Assembly (NCBI RefSeq): GCF_003664645.1
Contig: NZ_RCHC01000014.1
Span: 40,315 to 104,314 of the forward strand
From: Acinetobacter chengduensis
GTDB taxonomy: Bacteria > Pseudomonadota > Gammaproteobacteria > Pseudomonadales > Moraxellaceae
Length of the DNA stretch: 64,000 nt
Direction: 5' to 3'
Shown: positions 44,701-52,762 of the stretch, in pieces
Layout of the letters: each line of letters opens with the position of its first letter
Position numbering within the stretch: position 1 is the stretch's first letter
Translations under genes and position numbers: made by a program
The notes under the pieces: generated by a model
Told to the model about the DNA's origin: nothing
What the model saw: only the letters and a program-made list of their open reading frames with translations
Databases searched by the model: none

Positions 44701-45744
44701 TACTTGGTATCTAATGATGAAACTCAGACAGAGCTTGAATATAAAGTTAAGAGCTCATTGGATATGCTCTCAATTTTCATGCTTATTCGTGGGACTTTAT
44801 ATACTCGTATCACTGGGGATGCTGGCTTCAAAAAAACTCAGATCGCCATGATCCCAATTGGTGAGGTGAAGGATAAGGCCAGTGATAAACCGGGACTGGC
44901 TTCTTTGATCAGGGATTTCATGAAGGACGTGAATAGTGTTCTTTATAAGATTGCTGCAACCGAGGGTGAATTGGTTGGAAGGCTTAAGGCTGTAGTAGAG
45001 AAGGCTCAAACGGTTTACTCAGCAAATAAGCTCAGTTCTACCTATAGCACTAAGACCAACAAATACCGAAGTTTTTACACACCTGCATTAACGCCTGAGT
45101 TAAAAGAACTTCAGTTCTACGAGAAATGGTGCCGGGACCATCATTCGCTTAAGTCCAGATTACTCACTATTAGCGATCAAGAAGATGCTTTGACGATTCC
45201 TGAAAATATCTATATCTGTGGGCCTATGATCATGGAAGATCGCTCAAACTTCGGTAACAAGGAGTCGTTTGATATTGCCAATGACAATCTCTCACAAGAT
45301 TCTTTAAGGAAGTTCCTAAATGAGTTAATCGCCCTTCAGATGGCATTCCCTCAGTTGAATGCCTATAAGAACATTCAAAAGCATATCAGGGAGATCACGA
45401 ATATGATTTCTTCTGTTCTGGAATCAGAAACAGATAGCTATACGAAGGAAGTTGAGCAACAGGGAATGATGCGTAAGCTCTGGGTGACGTACCCGGTAGC
45501 GGCAAACGAGCTGGTTAAACTTCAAGACAAGAGCTTTGATAAAGAGTGGTTTGATGCATTGAGCTTTGACCTGAGAGTGAGAAATGCAGAGTTTCCAGTG
45601 ATGCCAGAATATCGAGATCATCCATTTCGTGGTACTCAGCAATTATCAGGGCATCCAGTGTTTGAAAGGTTGTTCGAGCAGACAAATTTCATGCTTTGTC
45701 GTGAATTAAACTTGGTGAATACTTTGACTATGTTTAATGAATGA
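41761..45744 (+). CDS. SF2-helicase-like ATPase, second gene of the three-gene module
   Basis: 1327 residues from a GTG start. Helicase motifs in order: Walker A GTPGIGKT (471-478), Walker B MFDEIT (D698, E699), motif III-like ILADASL, motif IV-like QVIYFAQDKNALAAL, motif V STAARGISFPNCDSII and motif VI QLVYRGRGG (Q946, R950, R952). About 470 residues precede the ATPase; there FGRADFLAV (D177) and HVLVQEYS (E194) recall a PD-(D/E)xK nuclease core with Ser in place of Lys, so possibly inactive. The ASL form of motif III and the ARG in motif V resemble DinG/XPD-like helicases loosely. Probably the motor of an anti-phage system. Confidence 0.8.
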   Translation: MVNNEAKVWGEVYEIAVKRGSIMALLDAKLLSASHPVVAEWNSKQIADVFQEMKEALYSDVINAAIHENIESYFQQLIKTGFGHGYTNTREFLRKIKPKGIARAKTANARPNWSLSGIWCPLTMPNDITQTIVDDYTTEEEHIAIKAFKEKALETWNQQFSLTHAKMFGKGMFGRADFLAVIKVKANYHVLVQEYSLFYVLGEPEQFNAKDSCTYLQEYKRYIKHSESQSVFSYVNAEAQEIPFKFSKKLREYLRAYVRKEKVLFKMAQGCSYATTFVDSFKWKFEQDDMPNIRLSVMAITSRGSEYISAEFSDKDKSPELEIMYQLGKEYQDNVLSLDDMDERTKLQVEILNYLVNEPVKNISEIVTKNISDISYGQDLTFAITERLKDFVNPNQPLALEWVFDLIDRQVDDEDHNQKLKEMVLAEFKTIRKGKIENKTSFTLRDLHKCAVVLALKESKQGRVNFICLTGTPGIGKTSSVKTLLADLEGFFFFYTSPRVLINDDVVSDLSKISATITSNSDVVTQAQQIYSKIHNTDCKVNARGAAIVGGVEDMKIDHGSSVLLFKQDEYRKLKDLEQNANANRRYANTSESKITATNKKFARVFDSLGEATQQLLVFHPELNKLTMTVASQAFMPYNTTPAGPRNPRENQNKTVAASSLDGLEKMFQYKIDKKPTEAKIERREFAKKFPNIVVMFDEITGDSGTRTFINEMLKFLSKNFIEPFQGNSPFTVTVILADASLSNVNAIQNYMKKQDQLPAKMFISPSLGNFPFKMQTADLDDGNCVRSSIHIMANCYPASDLKIQYMLKQYAVVPETDDFGLDKNLTHLFRQKAGERTQQTAIELIQKNLEDGKKQVIYFAQDKNALAALRDALVDEGVVERSKIGIFDSQLMGYHRTELLDRKETLQVVLITSTAARGISFPNCDSIIAAMPRFAIEASLMEIAQLVYRGRGGYLDKEKNEWVNGDERDRLLTILVEDFYLVSNDETQTELEYKVKSSLDMLSIFMLIRGTLYTRITGDAGFKKTQIAMIPIGEVKDKASDKPGLASLIRDFMKDVNSVLYKIAATEGELVGRLKAVVEKAQTVYSANKLSSTYSTKTNKYRSFYTPALTPELKELQFYEKWCRDHHSLKSRLLTISDQEDALTIPENIYICGPMIMEDRSNFGNKESFDIANDNLSQDSLRKFLNELIALQMAFPQLNAYKNIQKHIREITNMISSVLESETDSYTKEVEQQGMMRKLWVTYPVAANELVKLQDKSFDKEWFDALSFDLRVRNAEFPVMPEYRDHPFRGTQQLSGHPVFERLFEQTNFMLCRELNLVNTLTMFNE

Positions 45745-45779
45745 TTCAAATTATATTATCTATTTAGTAGAGGATTAAT

Positions 45780-46793
45780 GTGCATATACCTGCTGCACAA
45801 GAACAACTTAAATTCTTAAAAAATATTCAGCTGATTTTACAGTCGGGTAGTTTTAGTAGCACCTATAAATTTGCGTTGCTGATTAGCCTAAGCCGATTAG
45901 CTATTGAAAAAGGTAAAGATTCAGGTGAGAGTCTATCACTCGAATATACGGATATTGCTGAGAAGTTTATCGAGCTATATTGGAAGCAAGCAGTGCCATA
46001 TACCTTTAATGATGAAGGCCAACTGATCTTAAATCAAAATAATGGTAAGCAAGCAGCGATTGTAAATCGAATCATTGGGCTTCGTCAGAGTTACTCATCC
46101 CTTGGACTGTTAAGACGAGATTCATTGGTGTGGTTGAAGCTAGTTAAAGATGTCGCTCGCACTGTAAAAGACATGCCAGTCCGTTATCTGCAAAACATCA
46201 ATGGACAAAACTTTGAGTTTCTATACCGGCTTGAGCAATCAGGGAAGCAATTAATTTTATTACCGCAAGTCATGTATTGCTTACGACAATTTAGTGAAAT
46301 TATTGAAGAACTCTGTCAGAAGCGCTGGATTGATTATATTCGTAGAAATAGTAGTAATGCCGAGATTTTGAATAAGTTACCAAACCTTGAGCAATTTATG
46401 TTTGAGCCGAGCCGAAATCAGCTTAATGCAGTTGCTACAGTATTGGTAGAGATGCAGGAGTGCAGATGCTTTTACTGTAATAAGGAAATGAAAAAGAATA
46501 ATTACGCCGTAGACCATTTTATTCCTTGGTCAATGTATCCATCAGATACCGGGCATAACTTTGTGTTAGCCGATTCCCGCTGTAATTCTAAGAAAAGCAA
46601 TCTATTGGCCTCACATGAATTTCTTTATAAATGGCAAGAGCGTAATGAAGAACAGGATTTGATTATTGTGGATCGGATATCAGTGCTCGGTTTTTTAACA
46701 GATAAAGAGCGGTCACATAAAGTGGCGGAGTGGGCATATGCTCAAGGGAAAGAAAATAATTATTTAATGTGGATGGGGGAAAATAGCAAATAA
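45780..46793 (+). CDS. HNH endonuclease, third gene of the three-gene module
   Basis: 337 residues from GTG 45780, with AGAGG in front; the ATG two bases earlier opens only a short frame. The N-terminal about 200 residues form a helical domain (QEQLKFLKNIQLILQSGSFS, FIELYWKQAVPYTF). The C-terminal HNH domain has C230-x2-C233 (CFYCNK), AVDHFIPWSMYP (D245, H246) and SRCNSKKSN. This is a complete zinc-bound HNH nuclease expected to cut DNA. It sits 35 bases after the helicase and so is probably co-transcribed. Its N-terminus is duplicated as the stump at 37961. Confidence 0.85.
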   Translation: MHIPAAQEQLKFLKNIQLILQSGSFSSTYKFALLISLSRLAIEKGKDSGESLSLEYTDIAEKFIELYWKQAVPYTFNDEGQLILNQNNGKQAAIVNRIIGLRQSYSSLGLLRRDSLVWLKLVKDVARTVKDMPVRYLQNINGQNFEFLYRLEQSGKQLILLPQVMYCLRQFSEIIEELCQKRWIDYIRRNSSNAEILNKLPNLEQFMFEPSRNQLNAVATVLVEMQECRCFYCNKEMKKNNYAVDHFIPWSMYPSDTGHNFVLADSRCNSKKSNLLASHEFLYKWQERNEEQDLIIVDRISVLGFLTDKERSHKVAEWAYAQGKENNYLMWMGENSK

Positions 46794-46840
46794 ATCATGG
46801 CTCCCCTGAGATTAGACTAAAAATCCAATTGCTTTAAAAA

Positions 46841-46883
46841 TACCGTAAAAAATGTTTACTGTACATTTGCTATGGGGTAATCT
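46841..46883 (+). promoter_or_regulatory. brxR promoter with overlapping dyad (probable BrxR operator)
   Basis: TTTACT at 46855 and TAATCT at 46878 are 17 bases apart, a good sigma-70 promoter. Overlapping it is an imperfect dyad, TACC...AAATGT then ACATTT...GGTA (46841-46879). BrxR of Acinetobacter sp. NEB 394 is known to bind an inverted repeat ahead of its own gene. The site here is inferred from position and symmetry. Confidence 0.6.
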
Positions 46884-46913
46884 TAAAACTACTATTTATT
46901 GACTGATTGGTAT

Positions 46914-47780
46914 ATGACGACAGATAAGCATGAAGTCCTTCTCAGAATGAGAGCCATTGAACTCCTTGCATACTGGGAAGGTCGTTTGGTTACCAATCGT
47001 TTGATGAGCTGGTTTGGATTGAGTCGACAGCAGGCTTCTGCGGATATCAAGCGCTATAATACGCTGTATAACCCCGATGCCTTGATTCATGATCCCTCAG
47101 TCAAGGGTTATGTGCCTAAGGCCAGCTTCCAGCCTGTACTGACTACAGCGCATATCAATGAATATCTCAATATGCTGTCAGGTTTGGTTAGTGAATCGCA
47201 TGCCCTGATTGCGACACCAGAACCGAATCTTGCAGCAGTTCAATTACCTGATCGCAGTGTACGTCCTGAAGTGATTCGGGAAGTTTTGCGTGCCTGTCGA
47301 ACACAAAGCTGTCTCAAAATTATTTATGCCTCCATGCAGAATCCGCAGTGGCATGAACGCATGATTTCCCCACATACCCTGGTGTATACCGGTTTTCGCT
47401 GGCATGTCCGTGCCTATTGCCATCAGAGCAAGCAGTTTAAGGACTTTTTACTCTCCAGAATTGATCGCACACCTGTTGTGGTGGCGATTGAGTCAGTAGA
47501 CCCTGCTCAGGATCAGCAATGGCATGAAGAAATTGTACTGACGCTGATCCCTAATCCAAAATTGAATGAAGCTCAAAAAGCGCTGGTCGAAAAAGACTTC
47601 GGCATGCCTGATGGCAGATTACAGATTCCGGTGAAAAAAGCCCTGGCTCACTATACTTTGCAGCGATATCAGGCCGCGATCACGCTGGCTGAGGCGGAAG
47701 ATGCCTTGAAATATACCTTAGTGTTACAACGTTCAGATATCGAAAAGCTGTCGTCTTATCTGTTTGATCAAGCTTCATAG
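46914..47780 (+). CDS. brxR: WYL-domain regulator of BREX
   Basis: A 288-residue protein: N-terminal winged helix (ELLAYWEGRLVTNRLMSWFG, QQASADIKRY), a WYL domain (LKIIYASMQNPQWHERMISP, TGFRWHVRAYCHQS) and a C-terminal WCX-like dimerisation part. BrxR proteins repress BREX transcription as dimers and may sense a ligand through the WYL pocket. It is the first gene of the BREX transcript, just after its own promoter/dyad. The ATG at 46914 is preferred to the TTG at 46899. Coding is visibly richer in G+C from here onward than in the preceding module. Confidence 0.88.
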   Translation: MTTDKHEVLLRMRAIELLAYWEGRLVTNRLMSWFGLSRQQASADIKRYNTLYNPDALIHDPSVKGYVPKASFQPVLTTAHINEYLNMLSGLVSESHALIATPEPNLAAVQLPDRSVRPEVIREVLRACRTQSCLKIIYASMQNPQWHERMISPHTLVYTGFRWHVRAYCHQSKQFKDFLLSRIDRTPVVVAIESVDPAQDQQWHEEIVLTLIPNPKLNEAQKALVEKDFGMPDGRLQIPVKKALAHYTLQRYQAAITLAEAEDALKYTLVLQRSDIEKLSSYLFDQAS

Positions 47781-47790
47781 GAGATTGGCC

Positions 47791-48402
47791 ATGTTAGAGC
47801 AATTTCATTATGACAGTGACCTGATTGGCGGTTCCCTGATGGTGCGTGAAAGCCGGCTGATCGCGGATCTGTTATTACGAGAAGCGACTCCAGAACAATG
47901 GCATCAGGCCATTCAGATTGACAATATTCTACAAAAAAGAACGCCTGCTTCAGCTCAACGCAATGCCACCGCTATTCGTAAGCGTCTGGAGCGCTTAGAG
48001 CCTGATTTCTGGAAAGCTTTGCGTGATGGGGATGATGAGCTGGCGACTCAGGTGGCTTTTTGTGGTGCATTGGAACGCAACTTGTTGCTGCTTGAGTTTA
48101 TGGAAACGGTGATGAGGGATGCCTATATCTCTCAGGCGCAATACTTGGACAGTTATATCTGGTCAGATTTTTTGGATGAACGCTCACAACGTGATCCGGA
48201 TATCTGTGATTGGAAAGAGTCCAGCAAGAAAAAAATGGGGCAGGTGGTGTTTCGCATGCTGGCAGAAGCTGGTTACTTAAAAAGTACCCGTAAGCTGGAG
48301 TTGCAGCGCGTGATCGTCAGAGCAGAGCTGCGTAGCCTGTTGGAAGAACATTATAAACAACGCATTAAAAGATCTATGGAAGTGTCGGTATGGACGCGTT
48401 AG
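47791..48402 (+). CDS. brxA: BREX protein BrxA (DUF1819)
   Basis: A 203-residue all-helical DUF1819 protein (GGSLMVRESRLIADLLLREA, QRNATAIRKRLERLEPDFW). BrxA is a small DNA-binding BREX component. The start at ATG 47791 follows TAGGAG 10 bases after the brxR stop. The longer TTG frame overlapping brxR is unlikely. Order and spacing match type I BREX. Confidence 0.9.
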   Translation: MLEQFHYDSDLIGGSLMVRESRLIADLLLREATPEQWHQAIQIDNILQKRTPASAQRNATAIRKRLERLEPDFWKALRDGDDELATQVAFCGALERNLLLLEFMETVMRDAYISQAQYLDSYIWSDFLDERSQRDPDICDWKESSKKKMGQVVFRMLAEAGYLKSTRKLELQRVIVRAELRSLLEEHYKQRIKRSMEVSVWTR

Positions 48403-48418
48403 TTGTAGAGGGGCAGCA

Positions 48419-48994
48419 ATGAGTCAAAAAATACATGAGCGTCTGAACCAGATTCCAGAGCGAATACTTTCCACCGAGTTTCTCACTGGACAAGGATTGG
48501 GCAATGAAATTGGCTTCTGGATTTTTGATTATGCACCTGAAGATGAGTTGAAAGTGCGCGAATATCTGCATTTTCTAGACGGGATGCTGGAGAAAAAACA
48601 CAGTCAGCTGAAGGTGGTGAATATCAACCTGCTGCAAGCCGTGGTGGATTATCTGGCTGAGCGTAACTTCATCGATAAAGCCATTCAAATGCAAAAAGCC
48701 AAAGGCGATGAGGCGCTGCTCAAAGCGCTGAAAGGCCCACTGCATATGGATAAGTTCGCGCCCTATCTGGTGAGTAAATATGCCACCAATGCACAAGATA
48801 TTGTGTTGATGACTGGGGTAGGGTCGGTTTGGCCACTGTTACGTGCCCATCACTTATTGAACAGTTTGCATTCGTTACTGGGGCATAAGCCAGTGGTGCT
48901 GTTTTACCCAGGTTATTACGACGGTCAAGCGATGAGTTTATTTGGAAAAATTCCAAGCAATAATTACTACAGAGCATTCAGATTAGTGCCTTAA
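48419..48994 (+). CDS. brxB: BREX protein BrxB (DUF1788)
   Basis: A 191-residue DUF1788 protein (RILSTEFLTGQGLGNEIGFW, VLMTGVGSVWPLLRAHHLLN, VVLFYPGYYDGQAMSLFG). It is required for BREX function; its biochemical role is not firmly known. It is 16 bases after brxA and 41 before brxC. Confidence 0.92.
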   Translation: MSQKIHERLNQIPERILSTEFLTGQGLGNEIGFWIFDYAPEDELKVREYLHFLDGMLEKKHSQLKVVNINLLQAVVDYLAERNFIDKAIQMQKAKGDEALLKALKGPLHMDKFAPYLVSKYATNAQDIVLMTGVGSVWPLLRAHHLLNSLHSLLGHKPVVLFYPGYYDGQAMSLFGKIPSNNYYRAFRLVP

Positions 48995-49035
48995 ACACGG
49001 CAAATAGAAATAAAAATTCGGGGAAATTGATTGAG

Positions 49036-52000
49036 ATGAACATTAAAGAACTTTTTTACAAGCCATTAGATCGTGCGATTAACGGGGTCGTAAAAGCAGA
49101 CCAGAATGACAATACTACGGTTTATCAGGAACTCGATGAGTATGTGGTCACCAATGAACTGGAAAAGCATTTTCGGGACTTTTTCCAGTCTTATGGCACA
49201 GACCTAAGCGATCCTTCGATTGCCAACCGTGTCGGCGTATGGATTTCGGGCTTCTTTGGTTCAGGTAAATCACACTTCCTGAAAACCTTGTCGTATATTC
49301 TGGCCAATAAAGTGGCACGCGATGCGCAAGGTAACGAGCGTAGCGCCGCAGAATTCTTTGATGAAACTAAAATCCGTGATGCGTTTATCCGTGCGGATAT
49401 TGGCAAGGCCGTCAGCCATCATGCTGATGTCATTTTGTTTAACATCGACAGTAAAGCCAGCTCCAATGATGATGGCAATCCGATCCTGAATGTGTTTTTA
49501 CGTGTGTTTAACGAGTATCAGGGTTTTAGTGCTGACCATCCACATATTGCCCATATGGAACGTCACCTGAGCCAGAAAGGGGTGTATGAGCGCTTTAAAC
49601 AGGCGTTTGAGGAATCTAGCGGCATGTCCTGGCTAGAGGAGCGTGACGGCTATCAGTTCTATCAGGATGATGTCGAAACTGCGATTTCTCAGGCACTGAA
49701 TCTATCAGCAGAAGCAGCGCATAAATGGTTTGAGGATTCTGAGCAGACCTTTAGTGTTTCGGTGGAAAACTTCTGTCAGTGGGTGAAAGAATACCTGGAC
49801 AGCAAAGGACCCCAGCAACGTATGTTGTTCTTGGTCGATGAAGTGGGGCAGTTTATTGGCAGCGATACCCGCTTGATGCTGACACTGCAAACCATTACTG
49901 AAAACTTGGGTACGATCTGTAAAGGCCGCGCTTGGATTATCGTCACCTCGCAGGCAGACATCGATGCTGTTTTAGGTGAGATGTCTTCTTCCAAAGCCAA
50001 TGATTTCTCCAAGATTGCTGGACGTTTTAAAACCCGGTTATCACTGTCCAGTTCCAATACCGATGAAGTCATCCAGAAACGTTTATTACGTAAAACCCCA
50101 GAAGCTGAAGCATTGCTCAGATCGGTGTTTGAGCAAAAGGGCGATATCTTAAAAAACCAGATCACCTTTGACCGTTCAGGCCCAACACTCAAGAACTATG
50201 AGGGTCCAGACAGCTTTATCCATAACTATCCTTTTGCGCCGTACCATTTCCAGCTGGTGCAAAAAGTATTTGAAGAAATCCGTAAGGTAGGTGCGACCGG
50301 TGCACACCTGGCCTATGGTGAACGGTCCATGTTGGATGCGTTCCAGATGGCCGCGAATGCGATTGCTACAGATGAAGTCGGTGCCCTGGTTCCTTTCCAC
50401 CGTTTCTATACTTCAGTGGAAGGATTTCTGGATACAGCAGTGAAGCGTACCATCGACCAGGCAGGGCAGAATAAGACCCTGGATGGTTTTGATGTGCAGA
50501 TGCTGCGTACCCTGTTCATGATCCGCTATGTCGATATCATCAAAGGTACGCTGGATAACCTGGTGACTTTGTCGATTGAGAAAATTGATGAAGATAAGCT
50601 GGCATTACGCAAGCGGATTGAAGAAAGCCTACTACGTCTGGAAAAAGAGAGCCTGATTACTAGGAATGGCGATGAGTTCCTGTTCCTGACCAATGAAGAA
50701 CGCGATATCACCCGTAAAATTAAAGCCACAGACTTAGCGGCTTCAGAAGAAAATAAAGAGTTAGCTAATCTAATCTTTAAAGATTTACTGCGCGATCAGA
50801 ACAAATACCGCCATCAAGCCAACAAGATGGACTATCAGATTGGTCGTTTTCTGGATGGTCATAGCCTGGATGGCAAGTATGAGAGCGATTTGAAAGTTGA
50901 AATCATTTCTCCACTGGATACGGAATACAACCTCTACACAGAAGCTTTCTGCATTGGTAAGAGCGCCGAGGCCGAAGGGCAGGTGCTATTTAAACTGGCA
51001 GACGATAAACAGTTCTTTAATGAACTGCGCACATGGCTGAAAACCAATAAATTCATCCGTTTAAATGATGATGGCACTCAGTCCGATATCAGCCGTATTC
51101 TGGCAGACCGTGGTCGTGAGAATCAGGAGCGTAAAAAACGCCTGCGTGCCCGGGTCGAAGAAATGTTGCTGGACGCGGAAAGTTATGCCTTGGGTCAACA
51201 TCTACAACTTTCATCTTCAAGTCCAACCACCAAGCTGGATGAGGCTTGTCGTTATTTGCTGGAAAACACCTATACCAAACTGAGCTATTTGCAGGCCTAT
51301 CAGCAGGATGCCTGGCGTGAACTGAACGCCGTCTTGACTGTGGATGATATGGCGCAGTTAGGCCTGTCACTGAATGGTGGGCAGAGTAATCCAAAAGCCA
51401 TGCAGGATGTCGAACAATACATCTCGCTGCGTGCAACCGGTACCGAACGTATTCTGGTATCGGATGTGGTGGATCGTTTTGCCAAACGTCCTTATGGCTG
51501 GCCAGATGCCGAGATTTTACTGCTAGTAGGTCAGCTGGCGGCAATGGGTCGGATTTCTCTGCAGTTAAATGGCGGCAGCTTACAGTTAAAAGATGCCTTT
51601 GAGCCTTTACAAAACAGCCGCCGTCGCCGTGATGTGTCGATCATTAAAAAACGCCAGACTGATGATCAGGTATTGAAACAGGCACGCCAACTGACCCAAG
51701 AACTGTTCTCGGCCATGGGACCAGCGACAGAAAAAGAGCTGTTTGAATTCTATACCCAACATTTTAAAAACTGGTTAGCCAACTTTAAGTCGTATAAGAG
51801 TAAAACTGATGTCGGGCAGTTCCCGGGTAAGAAAGTGATTGAAAAGTCGATTCTGACTTTGGAACGTCTGCTGGCCAATAGCGACAGCTTCGATTTCTTT
51901 AAGGCCGTGGTTGAGAACAAGGACGACTATCTGGATCTGGAAGAAGACTACCGTGATATTCATGAATTCTTTAGTAACCAGATGCCGAGCTGGCAACAAC

Positions 52001-52716
52001 TGCAACAGGCCTTACGTCATTTTGAGAAAAACAAACAGGCGCTGGGCAGTGATGAGGTGGCAAAAAAAGCCCTCTCTGAATTACATCGCATTTCGACCAT
52101 TGAATCACCATATGGTTTACTCAATAAAATCGCTGATTTGGTTCGCACTGTGGAAAGCGTCAATGAGCGACTGTTGAGTGAGAAGCGCAATCAGGCGATA
52201 GAACACATTGATGACAAGATCAAACAGTTAGAAGCCGAGATTAAAAACAGTGGCATCGCTACCGCTGAGCTGAGTAACAAGCTATTACGCCCACTACAAC
52301 TGCTGAAAACAGATATTGAAGTGGAAACTAGCCTCTCCACCATCTATATGCTGCAAACCCAAACCAGCGTCGAGCGTTTTGATGAAGCCTTGTATGAGTT
52401 GGAAAGCGAAGTTCAGGCGGAAATCCAGCGTCAGGCCAAAGCGGCACAACTGGCTCAGAGCAAAGCCGAGAGTATAACCAACACTGCAACCATCTCCAGC
52501 CCAGCAACATCAGAACCTGCTGCGAGTCCTGTAAAGCCTGCGACAGCCGTAGTGCCACCGAAACCGGTGGTGGAAGTCGATGTCGCTAGCATTTACAGCA
52601 AAACCTCCACCAGTGTCTATCTGGAAACAGAAGAGTCAGTGGATCAGTTTGTAGACGCACTCAAAGCTGAATTGAAAAAAATTGTGGGTGATAAAAAGCG
52701 TGTGCGTATCCGCTAA
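49036..52716 (+). CDS. brxC: BREX P-loop protein BrxC
   Basis: A 1226-residue ATPase with Walker A in SGFFGSGKSHFLK (G75-S79) and the BrxC start MNIKELFYKPLDRAINGV. A Walker B-like LFLVDEVGQFIG follows around residue 270, then long helical segments and a low-complexity Ala/Pro/Ser linker near residues 1130-1190. BrxC is an essential large ATPase of BREX, probably assembling with PglX and PglZ. I use the ATG at 49036, not the TTG 9 bases upstream. Full length for the family. Confidence 0.93.
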   Translation: MNIKELFYKPLDRAINGVVKADQNDNTTVYQELDEYVVTNELEKHFRDFFQSYGTDLSDPSIANRVGVWISGFFGSGKSHFLKTLSYILANKVARDAQGNERSAAEFFDETKIRDAFIRADIGKAVSHHADVILFNIDSKASSNDDGNPILNVFLRVFNEYQGFSADHPHIAHMERHLSQKGVYERFKQAFEESSGMSWLEERDGYQFYQDDVETAISQALNLSAEAAHKWFEDSEQTFSVSVENFCQWVKEYLDSKGPQQRMLFLVDEVGQFIGSDTRLMLTLQTITENLGTICKGRAWIIVTSQADIDAVLGEMSSSKANDFSKIAGRFKTRLSLSSSNTDEVIQKRLLRKTPEAEALLRSVFEQKGDILKNQITFDRSGPTLKNYEGPDSFIHNYPFAPYHFQLVQKVFEEIRKVGATGAHLAYGERSMLDAFQMAANAIATDEVGALVPFHRFYTSVEGFLDTAVKRTIDQAGQNKTLDGFDVQMLRTLFMIRYVDIIKGTLDNLVTLSIEKIDEDKLALRKRIEESLLRLEKESLITRNGDEFLFLTNEERDITRKIKATDLAASEENKELANLIFKDLLRDQNKYRHQANKMDYQIGRFLDGHSLDGKYESDLKVEIISPLDTEYNLYTEAFCIGKSAEAEGQVLFKLADDKQFFNELRTWLKTNKFIRLNDDGTQSDISRILADRGRENQERKKRLRARVEEMLLDAESYALGQHLQLSSSSPTTKLDEACRYLLENTYTKLSYLQAYQQDAWRELNAVLTVDDMAQLGLSLNGGQSNPKAMQDVEQYISLRATGTERILVSDVVDRFAKRPYGWPDAEILLLVGQLAAMGRISLQLNGGSLQLKDAFEPLQNSRRRRDVSIIKKRQTDDQVLKQARQLTQELFSAMGPATEKELFEFYTQHFKNWLANFKSYKSKTDVGQFPGKKVIEKSILTLERLLANSDSFDFFKAVVENKDDYLDLEEDYRDIHEFFSNQMPSWQQLQQALRHFEKNKQALGSDEVAKKALSELHRISTIESPYGLLNKIADLVRTVESVNERLLSEKRNQAIEHIDDKIKQLEAEIKNSGIATAELSNKLLRPLQLLKTDIEVETSLSTIYMLQTQTSVERFDEALYELESEVQAEIQRQAKAAQLAQSKAESITNTATISSPATSEPAASPVKPATAVVPPKPVVEVDVASIYSKTSTSVYLETEESVDQFVDALKAELKKIVGDKKRVRIR

Positions 52717-52762
52717 CTCGGGTTAGGGATATCGGCATCAGTCATTAATCAAAGGTTTAAAG

